Shown piece by piece: positions 7,927 through 16,270 of a stretch of 16,775 nt of DNA (position 1 is the first letter of the stretch; each line of letters starts with the position of its first letter). This stretch comes from Russula earlei (Eukaryota > Basidiomycota > Agaricomycetes > Russulales > Russulaceae). Location: assembly GCA_025769875.1 (NCBI GenBank), contig JAGFNK010000996.1:1-16775 (forward strand). Direction: 5' to 3'. The notes under the pieces were generated by a model, which was given only the letters and a program-made list of their open reading frames with translations, did no database searches and was not told the origin of the DNA. The position numbers and the translations under genes are program-made.

Positions 7927-8447
7927 TGTTAAGATCTGACTGATCTTATTATCGACTCTTAGTGAAAGAGTTGCTTGATATAGTTCAAGCACTAAACTTT
8001 GAACCCTTTGATATTATCTCAGGAAGAATAGATGTTAAGAGAAGAGAGGAGCCTCTTTCACTTAGAGTAGTTACAATAGTTTGTTAGAATGTTGACAAGA
8101 TAGTTGTTTCTTGTAAAAGAGTAAGTTGAGTGTAAGGCTCAACTTCTTGGTACCTCAGACTATTTATATGATATCTCAACAACTACCAATCTGATTGGCA
8201 CGAAATTGGGGGGCACATAGCTAAAAACCAGTAGTATCCAAAAACGTAGAGCGCAATTCAAAAGTGTCAGAAATGACTCATGCGTGAGTCATTCTTTCCT
8301 AGTATCTGTCATCAATCAGTAAGCTGTGAGTAAGCAATCACTGATCAATGAGTAAGTGAATCACTAAGCAATCACTAAGCAGGGATGAGTAAGCAGAGAT
8401 GAGTCACCAAGCATAGGTAAACAGACGAGAATGCGAGAATCCTAACA
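7927..8447 (-). mobile_element. Solo LTR, family C
   Basis: This LTR of 521 bp has TGTTA/TAACA ends and a perfect duplication ATCTT (7922-7926 and 8448-8452). Minus-strand sense is inferred from ATATAAATA (complement at 8161-8170) followed downstream by GTTGAGCCTTACACTCAAC and a pyrimidine-rich stretch. It is similar in length and terminal bases to LTR-E of element Y and shares the GTTGAGCCTTA...CTC(A/G)AC motif after the TATA box, so it may come from a relative of Y. It is inserted in the hAT-like gene. It has no coding content. Confidence 0.92.
8274..8406 (-). promoter_or_regulatory. TGA(C/G)T(C/A)A array in U3 of LTR-C
   Basis: TGACTCA at 8274; TGAGTCA at 8285 and 8400; TGAGTAA at 8327, 8349 and 8386; and TCAGTAA at 8316. 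The first two form a perfect inverted repeat, ATGACTCA-TGCG-TGAGTCAT (8273-8292). TGACTCA is the AP-1/Gcn4 bZIP consensus. All lie upstream of the TATA box in the inferred sense. Use as an enhancer is inference. Confidence 0.5.
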
Positions 8448-8656
8448 ATCTTGAAGATGAGCCATGATTGCAAGCCAGTAGGTGTACATGTCCACAGGAT
8501 TGGTGTCCTTGGCTTCCAGGCACTGGATTGCACAAGCAAATGGCATAAGAATAGCCCCAAGCCACTTCAAATCCCTCTGAAAGGTAAAAACATCCTCATC
8601 ATTGTCAAACAAGGTGTGAAGCATCTAGTTAAGACAATTTGAATATATGTGGCCTG
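8448..8656 (-). pseudogene. hAT-like transposase fragment, truncated
   Basis: The frame gives MLHTLFDNDEDVFTFQRDLK, then FACAIQCLEAKDTNPVDMYT and YWLAIMAHLQD. The block with LEA, an Asp/Asn-Pro stretch and D-x-Y-x-Y-W-L-A is characteristic of the hAT RNase H-like fold just after the insertion domain. An in-frame TAG precedes the Met. Everything N-terminal (zinc finger, first catalytic Asp) is absent, because LTR-A5 starts at 8657 and unrelated sequence follows it. Together the four hAT pieces total about 1.46 kb after removal of LTRs. Confidence 0.65.
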
Positions 8657-9619
8657 TGTCATGAACCATTTCCTGGAGAGGGCCCTTGAAGGACCCTTCC
8701 TTATGAGAGGAAACCTGGCCTCTATGGTGTCACCCTGTTCACACAGACAAAAGGGGTGAGTAGAGGTGTCCACAATATTGCACATGCATTGTCGCGTGAG
8801 CAATTCTCAGCACAATCGACATACAGCTAGCCTCACTTAATGGCAACCCTTTTAGCAATAAAGGACAGTATTATAGCCTCCCTAAAGACCCTTTAGGACG
8901 ACTATAAGTGGTCTACAAGAGGCACTAACACAATACTAAAGACTCTACAACGCGTTATTAGACTGACTCTAATGACTATAGAACAAACTATACAGTGATA
9001 CTAAGGACCATAATAGAAGTATTATGGTCAACTCTAAGGACCCTAATAGAACTATATAAGGGCCTTATAGGCAACTATAATCTCTGAACTAAACTACAAG
9101 TCCTCAAATGACCAGCCCTAAACTAACTAACAGCAAATGAATCAGGTGCTTTGCATGTGTACCAGAGCAGGGAACATGTGGACAGTAAAAGCTCTTACTC
9201 ATCAAGAGAAGCCTGCTTACTCAGCAGCTTACTGAGCATGACTGAGCATGCTCAGTAAGCATACCCCAACTTCTTAGTCATCACTCTATTGTGCTTGATA
9301 ACAAGGTTATGACTTGTTCCCTATTTAGCAGTTCTCTTGTAGTATATAAGTGCTCAATAAAGTAGCAGACAGTCCTCAGACTGTCCATTTGTTTACGGCA
9401 CTCTCTACCCCTGGGATACTCCTTTAAGGACCGTCCCCTTGTGACCATTCTGGCCTCTTCCCTGCATACCTGCTCAACTCTACCAGTAACTATACCTCTC
9501 TGGTATTTGTTACTGCTTTGGACTCTACTTCTTGCCCATGCTGTCTTGGATGTCTATTGACTCATCTTCAAGCTTACTCCTCGCTCTTGAACTGGATAGT
9601 TCAACAGTGAGTCTTGACA
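8657..9619 (+). mobile_element. LTR family A, copy A5, with unmatched flanks
   Basis: This is a complete LTR of 963 bp, TGTCATGAACC to GTCTTGACA. TATATAAG is at 9343-9350, AATAAA at 9356-9361, a 7-bp-stem hairpin at about 9368-9386, and the 14-bp-arm palindrome near 9229-9262. Its flanks, GCCTG (8652-8656) and GTTTC (9620-9624), do not match. The left flank is hAT-like transposase and the right flank is the post-pol frame of element X. It is therefore a junction, probably from recombination between two same-orientation A copies with loss of what lay between. CpG content is intermediate between A2 and A3. Confidence 0.88.
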
Positions 9620-10150
9620 GTTTCCTGGGTCTGGGATGAGTAAGTCTAACCCCAAATCTCCCTCTTCCACCTTCTCTGAGTTCTTCCAGCTCTGTGAGTT
9701 GGTTGTTAGTAGGCGGTTTGTAGACGGGAGGTGGTGTCCTTTCAAGGTCTATCGGGGCAAAGTTTTCATTGAGAAGGATGACATTTTCTACTTGTCCAAT
9801 GATAGGAGTAGTCATGTGTGGAGGGATGGGAATGGGATCAGGCGACGGGAACAAACATGATAGGAGGGACTGCGAGTTCTGATGGGGGAGTTGGTTCCTT
9901 GTGTGGGGGAGCGATTGCCAAAGGCACATAGTATGGTGGTGAGAGAGTTGTCTTCCCACAGTTCGCATGCTTGTACAATCATCGCTGCATGTTGTGCAGC
10001 ATGTTGAATGAGCAACCTGGTGTTAATGGTTGCCACCGTCGAAGGGGATGGTTCCCTGGATAGTGGCAGATGGATGAGTGTGGGAGAGTAAGGAGGAGTG
10101 GGTACGAGGGTGGCAGTGGAGGCAGTAGGAGAGTTTTGCATGGAAGACAT
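9620..10150 (-). pseudogene. Element X post-pol reading frame, truncated
   Basis: This frame begins at ATG 10150 (MSSMQNSPTASTATL), 57 nt after the pol stop, and runs about 175 codons until LTR-A5 cuts it at 9619, with one frameshift near 9860. It is rich in Pro, Ser and Thr (PPYSP, SREPSPS, LERTPPPVYKPP) with a short helical block AAQHAAMIVQACELWED. No domain is recognised and no zinc knuckle is present in the surviving part. Its position directly after pol and on the same strand matches the post-pol frame of element Y, which also starts MSS and is Ser/Thr/Pro-rich. The function is unknown; calling the two counterparts is inference. Confidence 0.55.
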
Positions 10151-10206
10151 GTTGTAGTGTTTGAGGGTAGAGCGGTGGGGGACAATCATTCATGGATGGG
10201 GGGTTT

Positions 10207-10908
10207 TTATATTTTGGGTTGTCCAGCCAAAGCAGAATAATATCCTTTTAGAAGCTCTGGGGCATTGAGGTTGTGGTGGTCGACCCAGGAGTCATCTGAT
10301 GCAGGGTAGCCCTTCCAATGTACGAGGTATTGGAGTTTATGTGTTTGTCCGAATCTTCTAGTGTCTAGAATCGCTTCGATTTTGTATTCTTCTTCATTTT
10401 TGATGATCAGAGGGGGGCAAGTGAATGGTGTGCTGTATTCCTCCATTTCCATATAAGGGAGGAGTAGATTGATGTGGAAGATGTGTATTTTTATTGATGG
10501 CAGAAGTTGTAATTGATAGGCAACTTTGGAGATCTCTTTTTCGATAGGAAAGGGGCCATATCTTTTGGGCATCAACTTGCATGTTCCTTGTGTTTTGAGA
10601 TTTTTTGCCTCTAACCATATGAGGGTTCCTTCTTTCATTTCACGATATCAGGTCTTAGGGGTTGTTGTTTACGTTCTAGAAGTTGTTGTGCATCTTGTCT
10701 TGCCTCTTCTAATTGTTTCAGGTGATCGATGGATGAGGGTACATTGTTGTCTTCTAGACTAATGTTAATTTGGGGTTTGAATTCCATGAGGAGTTCATGT
10801 GGTGACTTTCGTGATGTCTCATGTTTCCATGAGTTGTGTGCGTATTCTGCTAGGGGAAGCATTTTTGCCCAGGAATGAGGATGAGTTGTGGTCCAGGGTC
10901 TTAGATAC
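10207..10908 (-). pseudogene. Element X integrase C-terminus with chromodomain
   Basis: Read leftward, YLRPW and HSWAKMLPLAEYAHNSWKHE (about 10900-10830) and SPHELLMEF are the integrase segment after the catalytic Glu. QEARQDAQQLLERKQ-like sequence leads, after a frameshift, to the GPF/IEK beta domain (KRYGPFPIEKEISKVAYQLQ) and to a chromodomain, ILDTRRFGQTHKLQYLVHWK then GYPASDDSWVDHHNLNAP (about 10365-10230), with the aromatic Tyr/Trp pattern YLVHWKGY and SW. The stop is at 10207-10209. Chromodomains direct Ty3/gypsy chromoviruses to modified histones. A four-base overlap of two frames at 10635-10638 marks the frameshift. LTR-D interrupts the gene at 10909. Confidence 0.88.
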
Positions 10909-11788
10909 TGTCACAGTAACAGCCGTGTCAGTTCACAAGCGTAAAGACAAGTCGGTGATAGAGATGTGTTCAAAAAATGGGCTGGTTCCCATGTATATAA
11001 AGAGTAAGGATCCCTGCAGCAGTCAAAGTGTTTTATGCTAAACAGGTTATGGCCAATAGACCCTTCCAAGTACAACTTGGTCTGTTGAGAAGCTAGGGTA
11101 AGTTTGTAATGGGATAGACAAGGGCTGGTTCCACTAGCTATATGCATTCAAGTCCGTCGGGGACCTTGAACAATGCAGAGAGAGTAGAGGAAGGTAGGTC
11201 TTAAAGGAATAGAGCTCTTCTCAGGGGATGAAGAGAGACTCTTAGGAAGGAAGGGAAAGGCGAAGGGTAGATAGTGGATGGTGTGTTGAGAGTTGATGAA
11301 ATGGAGAGGTGGATGTGGTTTGAGGATTAGGAGCAAAGAGGGTTGCAGGAGAATATGTTTGGAAAGAGTAGGTTGGATTCTACAAGAGACCAAGCTTAGG
11401 GCTTTGGTCACAAAGTACTGAGCTTATATATACAGGAGAAGTGCAGCAATAGCTGTGCTTTGACTGTGCTACTAGTATAGTAGGAGTCATAGTAAGTAGG
11501 AGTCATAGGAATGAGGCCACGAATGAGTCAGAACCAAGTAACTGTGCTGCACAGTAAATGTGCAGCATTGCACAGTCAAAACTAAGAAGTGAATATAAAT
11601 GGAAAGAGAACCAAACAAAGGGAAAGTAACAGCAATCCAGTGTTACCTGGACGTGTATGGATCACATGATAACACAGAAGGGATCACAAGACGTAAGAGA
11701 TCATGAGACCAGTAAGTAAAGGGACGTACGAAAGCAAGCAGTCCATAGTAAAGGTATGAAGTAAACGTAAAAGGAAAATGGTGTAACA
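10909..11788 (-). mobile_element. Solo LTR, family D, in element X integrase
   Basis: This LTR of 880 bp runs TGTTAC to GTGACA on the minus strand. Flanks GATAC (10904-10908) and TATAC (11789-11793) differ by one base, a decayed duplication. Removing it rejoins the integrase motif LEQY-LRPW in frame. TATATATAAG (complement at 11423-11432) followed by a pyrimidine-rich leader supports minus sense. U3 has two copies of AGTAGGAGTCATAG-like sequence (11475-11512) and TGAGTCA (11524-11530). It is a different family from A, B, C and E. Confidence 0.85.
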
Positions 11789-12131
11789 TATACTGTTCTA
11801 GCCATGCATTCATCCTTTCTGTTTGTCTGTCGGTTTGGGGGTGGAATATGGTGGACATGTTTTGTTTGATGCCTAGATTTTTACATATGGCTCTAGAGAA
11901 GTTTGATGCAAATCAAGGGTCTCTGTCAGAGATGATTCTTTTAGGGATGCTGAACCAGGGCACAAGGTGTTTCAGATATTCATGTGCGATGCCTGTTCCA
12001 TCAATCATTTTGTTGCATGGTGTTAAGGCTCCAAAGTGCCTTAAATAAGATCAATGGTTGCATCTATGAACACGTCCTACCAATGCAGATATGCTTGAGT
12101 CAAGCAAGCAATACTTGTGGAGGGGAAGGAG
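11789..12131 (-). pseudogene. Element X integrase core fragment
   Basis: The frames give HWxDVFIDATIDL (near 12080, possibly the first catalytic Asp region), HFGALTPCNKMIDGTGIAHE (about 12040-11985), then WFSIPKRIISDRDP with the second catalytic Asp, a TGA stop where Arg is usual, FASNFSRAICKNLGIKQNMS and FHPQTDRQTERMNAWLEQY with the catalytic Glu (11850-11795). This is a Ty3/gypsy DD35E integrase core that joins proviral DNA to target. A short deletion appears between IDL and HFGAL. It is bounded left by LTR-D and right by LTR-E of element Y, which seems to have inserted here; the upstream part of X should then lie beyond Y, outside the window. Confidence 0.82.
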
Positions 12132-12642
12132 TGTTAGATCCTTCTGGAGTATGGCAACGAGATGAGAGGGGCTCTGCAGATGGGGTAGGAGTCAACTGTT
12201 TGGGATTGGCAAACTAAGTCGAGCTTAAGGCTCAACTGCTACAGACTGGGGGCTTTATATAGCCCTACAGGGATAAGGTTCGTGCTACTGTAGTACTGGT
12301 TGGTGCTATAGAAGCAAGAAGGTGACTCATAGAAGCGAGGTTGCTTCTATGTAAATGGTCTTGGTGCTGGAAGCATTAAGTGCTTCCTTAGTAGCAATCT
12401 TGGTGTCATAAGTACTTTCCTAATCAAGGAAGCGACATATGTGGCAGTACAGGAACATCTGGGACAGAAGCAATGCTACTCATTGCTTCTTTAGTACATC
12501 TTCAGAAAGATATGATCAACACGTTCTGAATGTGATATCGATGGACATAAACAGTCAAGATCTGACACACACATGATGCAATTGGTGCAGTCCATAGTTC
12601 AGGTGTTCTGGCATCTTCCGGACCCCAAACCACTCGGTAACA
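12132..12642 (-). mobile_element. 3' LTR of element Y (family E)
   Basis: This LTR of 511 bp has TGTTACCG at its 5' end (12642) and CTAACA at its 3' end (12132) on the minus strand. A polypurine tract lies 3 bp before it, so it is the 3' LTR of the element occupying 12643 rightward, not a solo copy. The TATA box CTATATAAAG (complement 12253-12262) is followed by GTTGAGCCTTAAGCTCGACTTAG. The outside flank AGGAG (12127-12131) should be duplicated beyond the 5' LTR, which is outside the window. Its U3 contains three GAAGC-based inverted repeats. Confidence 0.85.
12329..12490. repeat. Three GAAGC/GCTTC inverted repeats in U3 of LTR-E
   Basis: ATAGAAGC-GAGGTT-GCTTCTAT (12329-12350) has 8-bp arms. 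GGAAGCA-TTAAG-TGCTTCC (12369-12387) has 7-bp arms. AGAAGCAATG-CTACT-CATTGCTTCT (12466-12490) has 10-bp arms. All are perfect and lie 70-230 bp upstream of the TATA box in the element's sense. Additional single GAAGC copies lie at about 12311 and 12429. They look like repeated dimeric binding sites. Confidence 0.75.
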
Positions 12643-12645
12643 TTA

Positions 12646-12655
12646 CCCCTCCTTC
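12646..12655 (-). other. Polypurine tract of element Y
   Basis: On the minus strand GAAGGAGGGG is followed by TAA and then the TGTTACCG start of LTR-E. This is where an LTR retrotransposon primes plus-strand DNA synthesis. It lies about 30 nt after the stop of the post-pol frame, confirming that frame as the last gene of the element. Confidence 0.75.
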
Positions 12656-12683
12656 AGATTGGTGGTCCCACACACCAATGATT

Positions 12684-14399
12684 CTAAAATTGAGTGGTGG
12701 GGTCAATGCCATCATCATCAAGGGGAGGAGGTGATGTGGTGAAGGTGTATTGGCCTTCTTCTGCTGCCTCATAGGCGGCCAGTGCTGAGGCTACTATTGC
12801 CTCTGACTTCTCAGTGACAGCTGAAGGAGACATGATCTGTGGGAGTCTATCAGAGTCCCTGGGTAACCTCCTGACTGGAGGTGTGTCAGAGTGGAGAGGG
12901 GTCGTAGTGAAAAGTTCTTGAAGGGTCCTGGACCCTTCTCCTTTCCCTACCTGCAGGATGCGTGGGTTAGCAATGTCTTCCCTTTCCTGGTCGGACCTCC
13001 TCTTCTTATTTGGGTGTGCCAGCTCCCATCCTTGGTGGAAAGGGCACAATCTGATGGGTGCATAGGAGCGATGATAGGGAGGTACCAGGCAATGTGAGAC
13101 AGCATCTGCTGCCAACTGGTCGTGGCAATACTGATGGGGCAGTGGACAGTACTTGTTAAAATGTCCTACCTCGCTGCAATACTTGCATCGGTTCCTCTTC
13201 CTCCTCCCTTCTATCATGTTCAGTTGCTGAGGTTCTGGAATAAACTCAGCTGTTGCAGTGGACGCTTCCCCACTGCTGCTATAGGAGTGGTAGTAATTGG
13301 AGCTCTGGGGGGAAGGGTTTGGTGATGCTTCCGATCCTACCCCTCCTTGGAGGTGCATACCAGATATGGTTTGGAGGACGTCAATCTCCTCCTCTGAATA
13401 CCATTGCACCGTTGTAGGTGCAGGGCTGGCTGGTACTGGTTTGGGGGTAGGGGTAGCATACCCCTGAGTGATGTCTGCCAAAGGCAGCTGAGGGACAAAG
13501 ATGGTTAAAGGGGGAGTAGGCTGTCCAGCCCAGTAGTTGGTGAGGAGTTCTTCCGCCCATATGCCTGGAGGGGTTACTCCCTGGCTACAACCTGCTTCGA
13601 TGAACTCCCAGCAACAGGATTGTACTTTGGCTGCTGCCATTCTCTCCTTGGCTTCAGCCCTGTCTCTCTGTACTCCTCGCTTCTCAGCTAGGTATTTGCC
13701 AAGTTTGTAGCACAGCTGTTTCTTCTCTTCTTCGAGCACCTTATAGTTAGCTTCCAACATCTCATGTTGGGTGTAGAGGTGGTCTAGATGGTAGAGCTCT
13801 GCCTGCAGCCCATAATTGCCCTGCAACTAGAGGGTCTGTCTCCAGCATCCTTCAAACTGCTTCTCAGTGTCGAAGCAGTCTAGATTGTGTTTGTCTTGGC
13901 CATAGTTATAGAGGTTGTAGCAAGGGGCAGCTCGGAGGATCTCGCCATAGTCTCCATGGCCTTCTCCATTCATCCCCCTTAGCCTTGGCTCTCCTAAGGC
14001 AATGTCATAGGCCACATACCTGGCTGGTTTGTTGCCCCAAGTCACACCATCAGGGATGTCAATCCCTGTGTGGTGTCTGTCAGCGTCCCATCGTACCCAA
14101 GGCTCTCCAGGGTGGGCAACCTGGTCAAGAGTGCTGGTAGGGGACGTCACATCCCAGTCCCCAGGCTGAACATTGACTTGGTCAGCAGGGGGTCCAAATT
14201 CGAGGGGACACATGTCTGCTTCTCCCTCTCCAGTGCTGTGTTCATCCATTCCTTGGAAGAATGTGAGGAGGGAAGCATCAGGAGTGGTGATTTCAAGGGG
14301 TCCCTCTGCACCAGAGAGGTCAGATTGGGGAACGATTTCATTAGTGGGAGTTTGGGACATTTGTGAGCGACGATATGGGGATGAGGAAGTAGAGGACAT
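12684..14399 (-). CDS. Element Y post-pol protein with CCHC zinc knuckle, one in-frame TAG
   Basis: A single frame from ATG 14399 (MSSTSSSPYRRSQM) to the stop at 12684, about 571 codons, is broken only by TAG at 13827-13829. It is open upstream into the pol chromodomain (RKNPMAIRVIKVQRKMSS), so it could be a pol extension or a separate protein. The first 190 codons contain HHTGIDIPDGVTWGNKPARY and LRAAPCYNLYNYG. After the stop come a Glu/Lys-rich probable coiled coil (residues about 10-65 of that part), Pro-rich linkers, a knuckle CKYCSEVGHFNKYC (CX2CX4HX4C, 13146-13187), a second Cys/His cluster (PHQYC, HCLVPPYH, LCPFH), a basic patch NKKRR, and an acidic end. CCHC knuckles bind nucleic acid in Gag; here one lies after pol, before the PPT and LTR. 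The function is unproven. Confidence 0.75.
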
Positions 14400-14600
14400 C
14401 TTTCGCTGGACTTTTATAACCCGTATGGCCATGGGGTTCTTTCTGTGATATTCCTCTATTAGTCTAGACGCTTTGATGTTCTCTACTGGCTCCCAAGAGT
14501 CATGGGCTTCGGAGTACCCTTCCCACTGGACTTGATACTCTAATTGTTTCCTCCTTCCAGTTCATCTTGAACCTAAAATTGTTGCTACTTCATATTCTTC
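14400..14600 (-). CDS. Element Y pol chromodomain
   Basis: Minus-strand codons give QLEYQVQWEGYSEAHDSW, then EPVENIKASRLIEEYHRKN (about 14560-14430). YQVQWEGY, DSWEP and the following helix are the chromodomain pattern (aromatic cage positions Y, W, and Trp of SWEP). It is the C-terminal module of Ty3/gypsy chromovirus integrases and is expected to bind methylated histone tails. It runs without a stop into the post-pol frame. A frameshift near 14570 separates it from the rest of integrase. Confidence 0.87.
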
Positions 14601-15720
14601 TTCTCCTTCTACCAATTCTGCTTCTGGATTGGTGTAGTTGGCCCCATGCTCCTTTGTCTCCTTGTAAGGTGTCAATAAGGATGCATGAAACGCATTATGG
14701 ATCCTCCAGTGGCTAGGGAGATCCAATCTGTATGTCACCGGCTGATCACCTCCATGATTTCAAAGGGCCCATATCATTTTGGGTGTAGTTTCACTGGAGG
14801 AGGTGTCATTTTTAGGTTGGTGCTGTCAAGCCATACCCTTTCTCCTTTCTGATAAGGTTGGAAACTGCTTCTTCGCTTCCACATTAGGGAAGCAATCTTC
14901 ATTGCTTCTTGTGCCTGTGATCTCGCTTCCTGGATTCGGACTTTCCAATTGTCTATTCTTGGTATCTTGCTTCCCTGATTTGGCTGGTGTGCTTTGGGCA
15001 TAAAGCCCATCCATAAGAAGAAAGGGGACTGCTTGGTTGTCTCTGAAATGTTAGAATTCATCGTATATTGCACCAGAGGCAGCCAGTCCACCCAATCGTC
15101 TTGTTGGTGGTTGCAAAAGATCCTGAGTGATGTTTCCATTGTCTGATTTGTCCTTTCTGATTGTCCATCTGTCTGGGATGGTAGGCGGTGCTGATATTCT
15201 GTTTGATATGCAGCTGGTCGCAAAGTTCCCTATTAAACTTGGAACTTATTAGTTTGTCATGATCGGATATGATCTTGCTTGGTACTCCCACAAAGGGGAA
15301 TATCCTGTCTTTGTAGAGCTGTGCTAGCTCTTCTGCATCCATTTCTTCCTTGCAAGGAAGTAGGATGATGCCTTTAGTACAATCATGGTCAGTGACAGTC
15401 AATATACTGTCATATCCTTTCGACTTCAGCAGCTTGACCACAAAGTCCATGCTGACAGTCGAGAAGGGGGTAGCCTCTTCTGGTGGTATGGGATACAGGG
15501 GAGGCTGACTTGGATGAGTGTTCGACTTGTTACTTTGGCAAACTGCACATCCTTCCACATATCAATCGACAAATCACCTCATGGTGGGCCACCAATAGTA
15601 TTACATCATTACCAGTAGCATCTTAGCTTTCCCTGGGTGTCCTGCTGTAGGACTGTCATGATACTGTTCCAGTAACATTCTGTGGGTCCTTTCATCACCT
15701 GTAACCACCAAGGCTTCATT
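14601..15720 (-). pseudogene. Element Y integrase (HHCC finger and DD35E core)
   Basis: Read leftward: a zinc finger with YHDSPTAGHPG (about 15665-15635), YWWPTMR, and GCAVCQSN (about 15552-15530); core Asp in VSMDFVVKLL (codon near 15447); second Asp in KIISDHDKL (codon near 15264); catalytic Glu in QTDGQSERTN (codon near 15157). The two Asp are 61 residues apart and the last Asp and Glu about 35, as in DD35E integrases, but the last pair lies in different frames one nucleotide apart. DDWVDWLPLVQYTMNSN and the KGERVWLD region follow. At least two frameshifts and in-frame stops in the finger make it inactive as read. Confidence 0.88.
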
Positions 15721-16270
15721 CTTCCACCATAAGCTATGTCGCTTCTCCAGTCGGTGTCTCTGCACCCAATCAAGTAACGTTAATCAATGTCTTTCTTCCC
15801 TTTGTTGGTTCTTTATCCATTCTTCCAATGCAGTAGTATGCACTACTCGAATAAAAAGGTGGTCAGGTAGCGACCACTTCTTCATTATCCCCTTGTCCAT
15901 TGTCAAGGTCAGGTCTCTGACAGGGGTCTGCTTTATTCTTGCCCCTGCCTGGTGTTTCAGCTCTAAGTCGAAGTCTGCCAAGAAGGTAATGTATCTTGCC
16001 ACTTGACCATGATTTGCTGAGGGTGTGGTAATGCAACAGGTTCGCATGGTCTGTATAGACCACCACCTTATGCTTTGCTCCCATGAGCAGGTGTCTCCAG
16101 TGCTTCAAGGCTTGCACCATGGCTAAGAACTCTTTGTCCCATATGTCATAGTTCTTTTCTGTGTTTCAAGGCTGTGGAGAAGTAACCTATTGGCCTTCTC
16201 TTTCCTTGTTTGTCCTTCTGGAACAGTACTGCTCCAATAGCATAATGGATGCATCTACTTCCAGTTTGAA
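15721..16270 (-). pseudogene. Element Y RNase H
   Basis: Ty3-type RNase H landmarks in order: LEVDASIM with the first catalytic Asp (near 16255), RRPIGYFSTALKHRKEL, the EFLAMVQALKHWRHLLMG helix (about 16130-16080) with its Glu, VVYTDHANLLHYHT with the next Asp (about 16060), then ARYITFLADFDLELKHQAGA (about 15995-15935) and KADP. The segments lie in at least three frames. The enzyme would remove genomic RNA during reverse transcription. The tether between RNase H and integrase, including LPDHLFIRVV (near 15860), follows. Confidence 0.87.

Noticed and set aside
9525..9968. A 147-codon gene spanning the LTR-A5 end
   Set aside because: About 32 codons come from the minus strand of the LTR; only the part right of 9619 belongs to the element X frame.
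12684..14432. Gag of a separate downstream element
   Set aside because: No LTR or primer-binding site lies between it and the Y chromodomain, its frame is continuous with pol, and a PPT and 3' LTR follow it directly.
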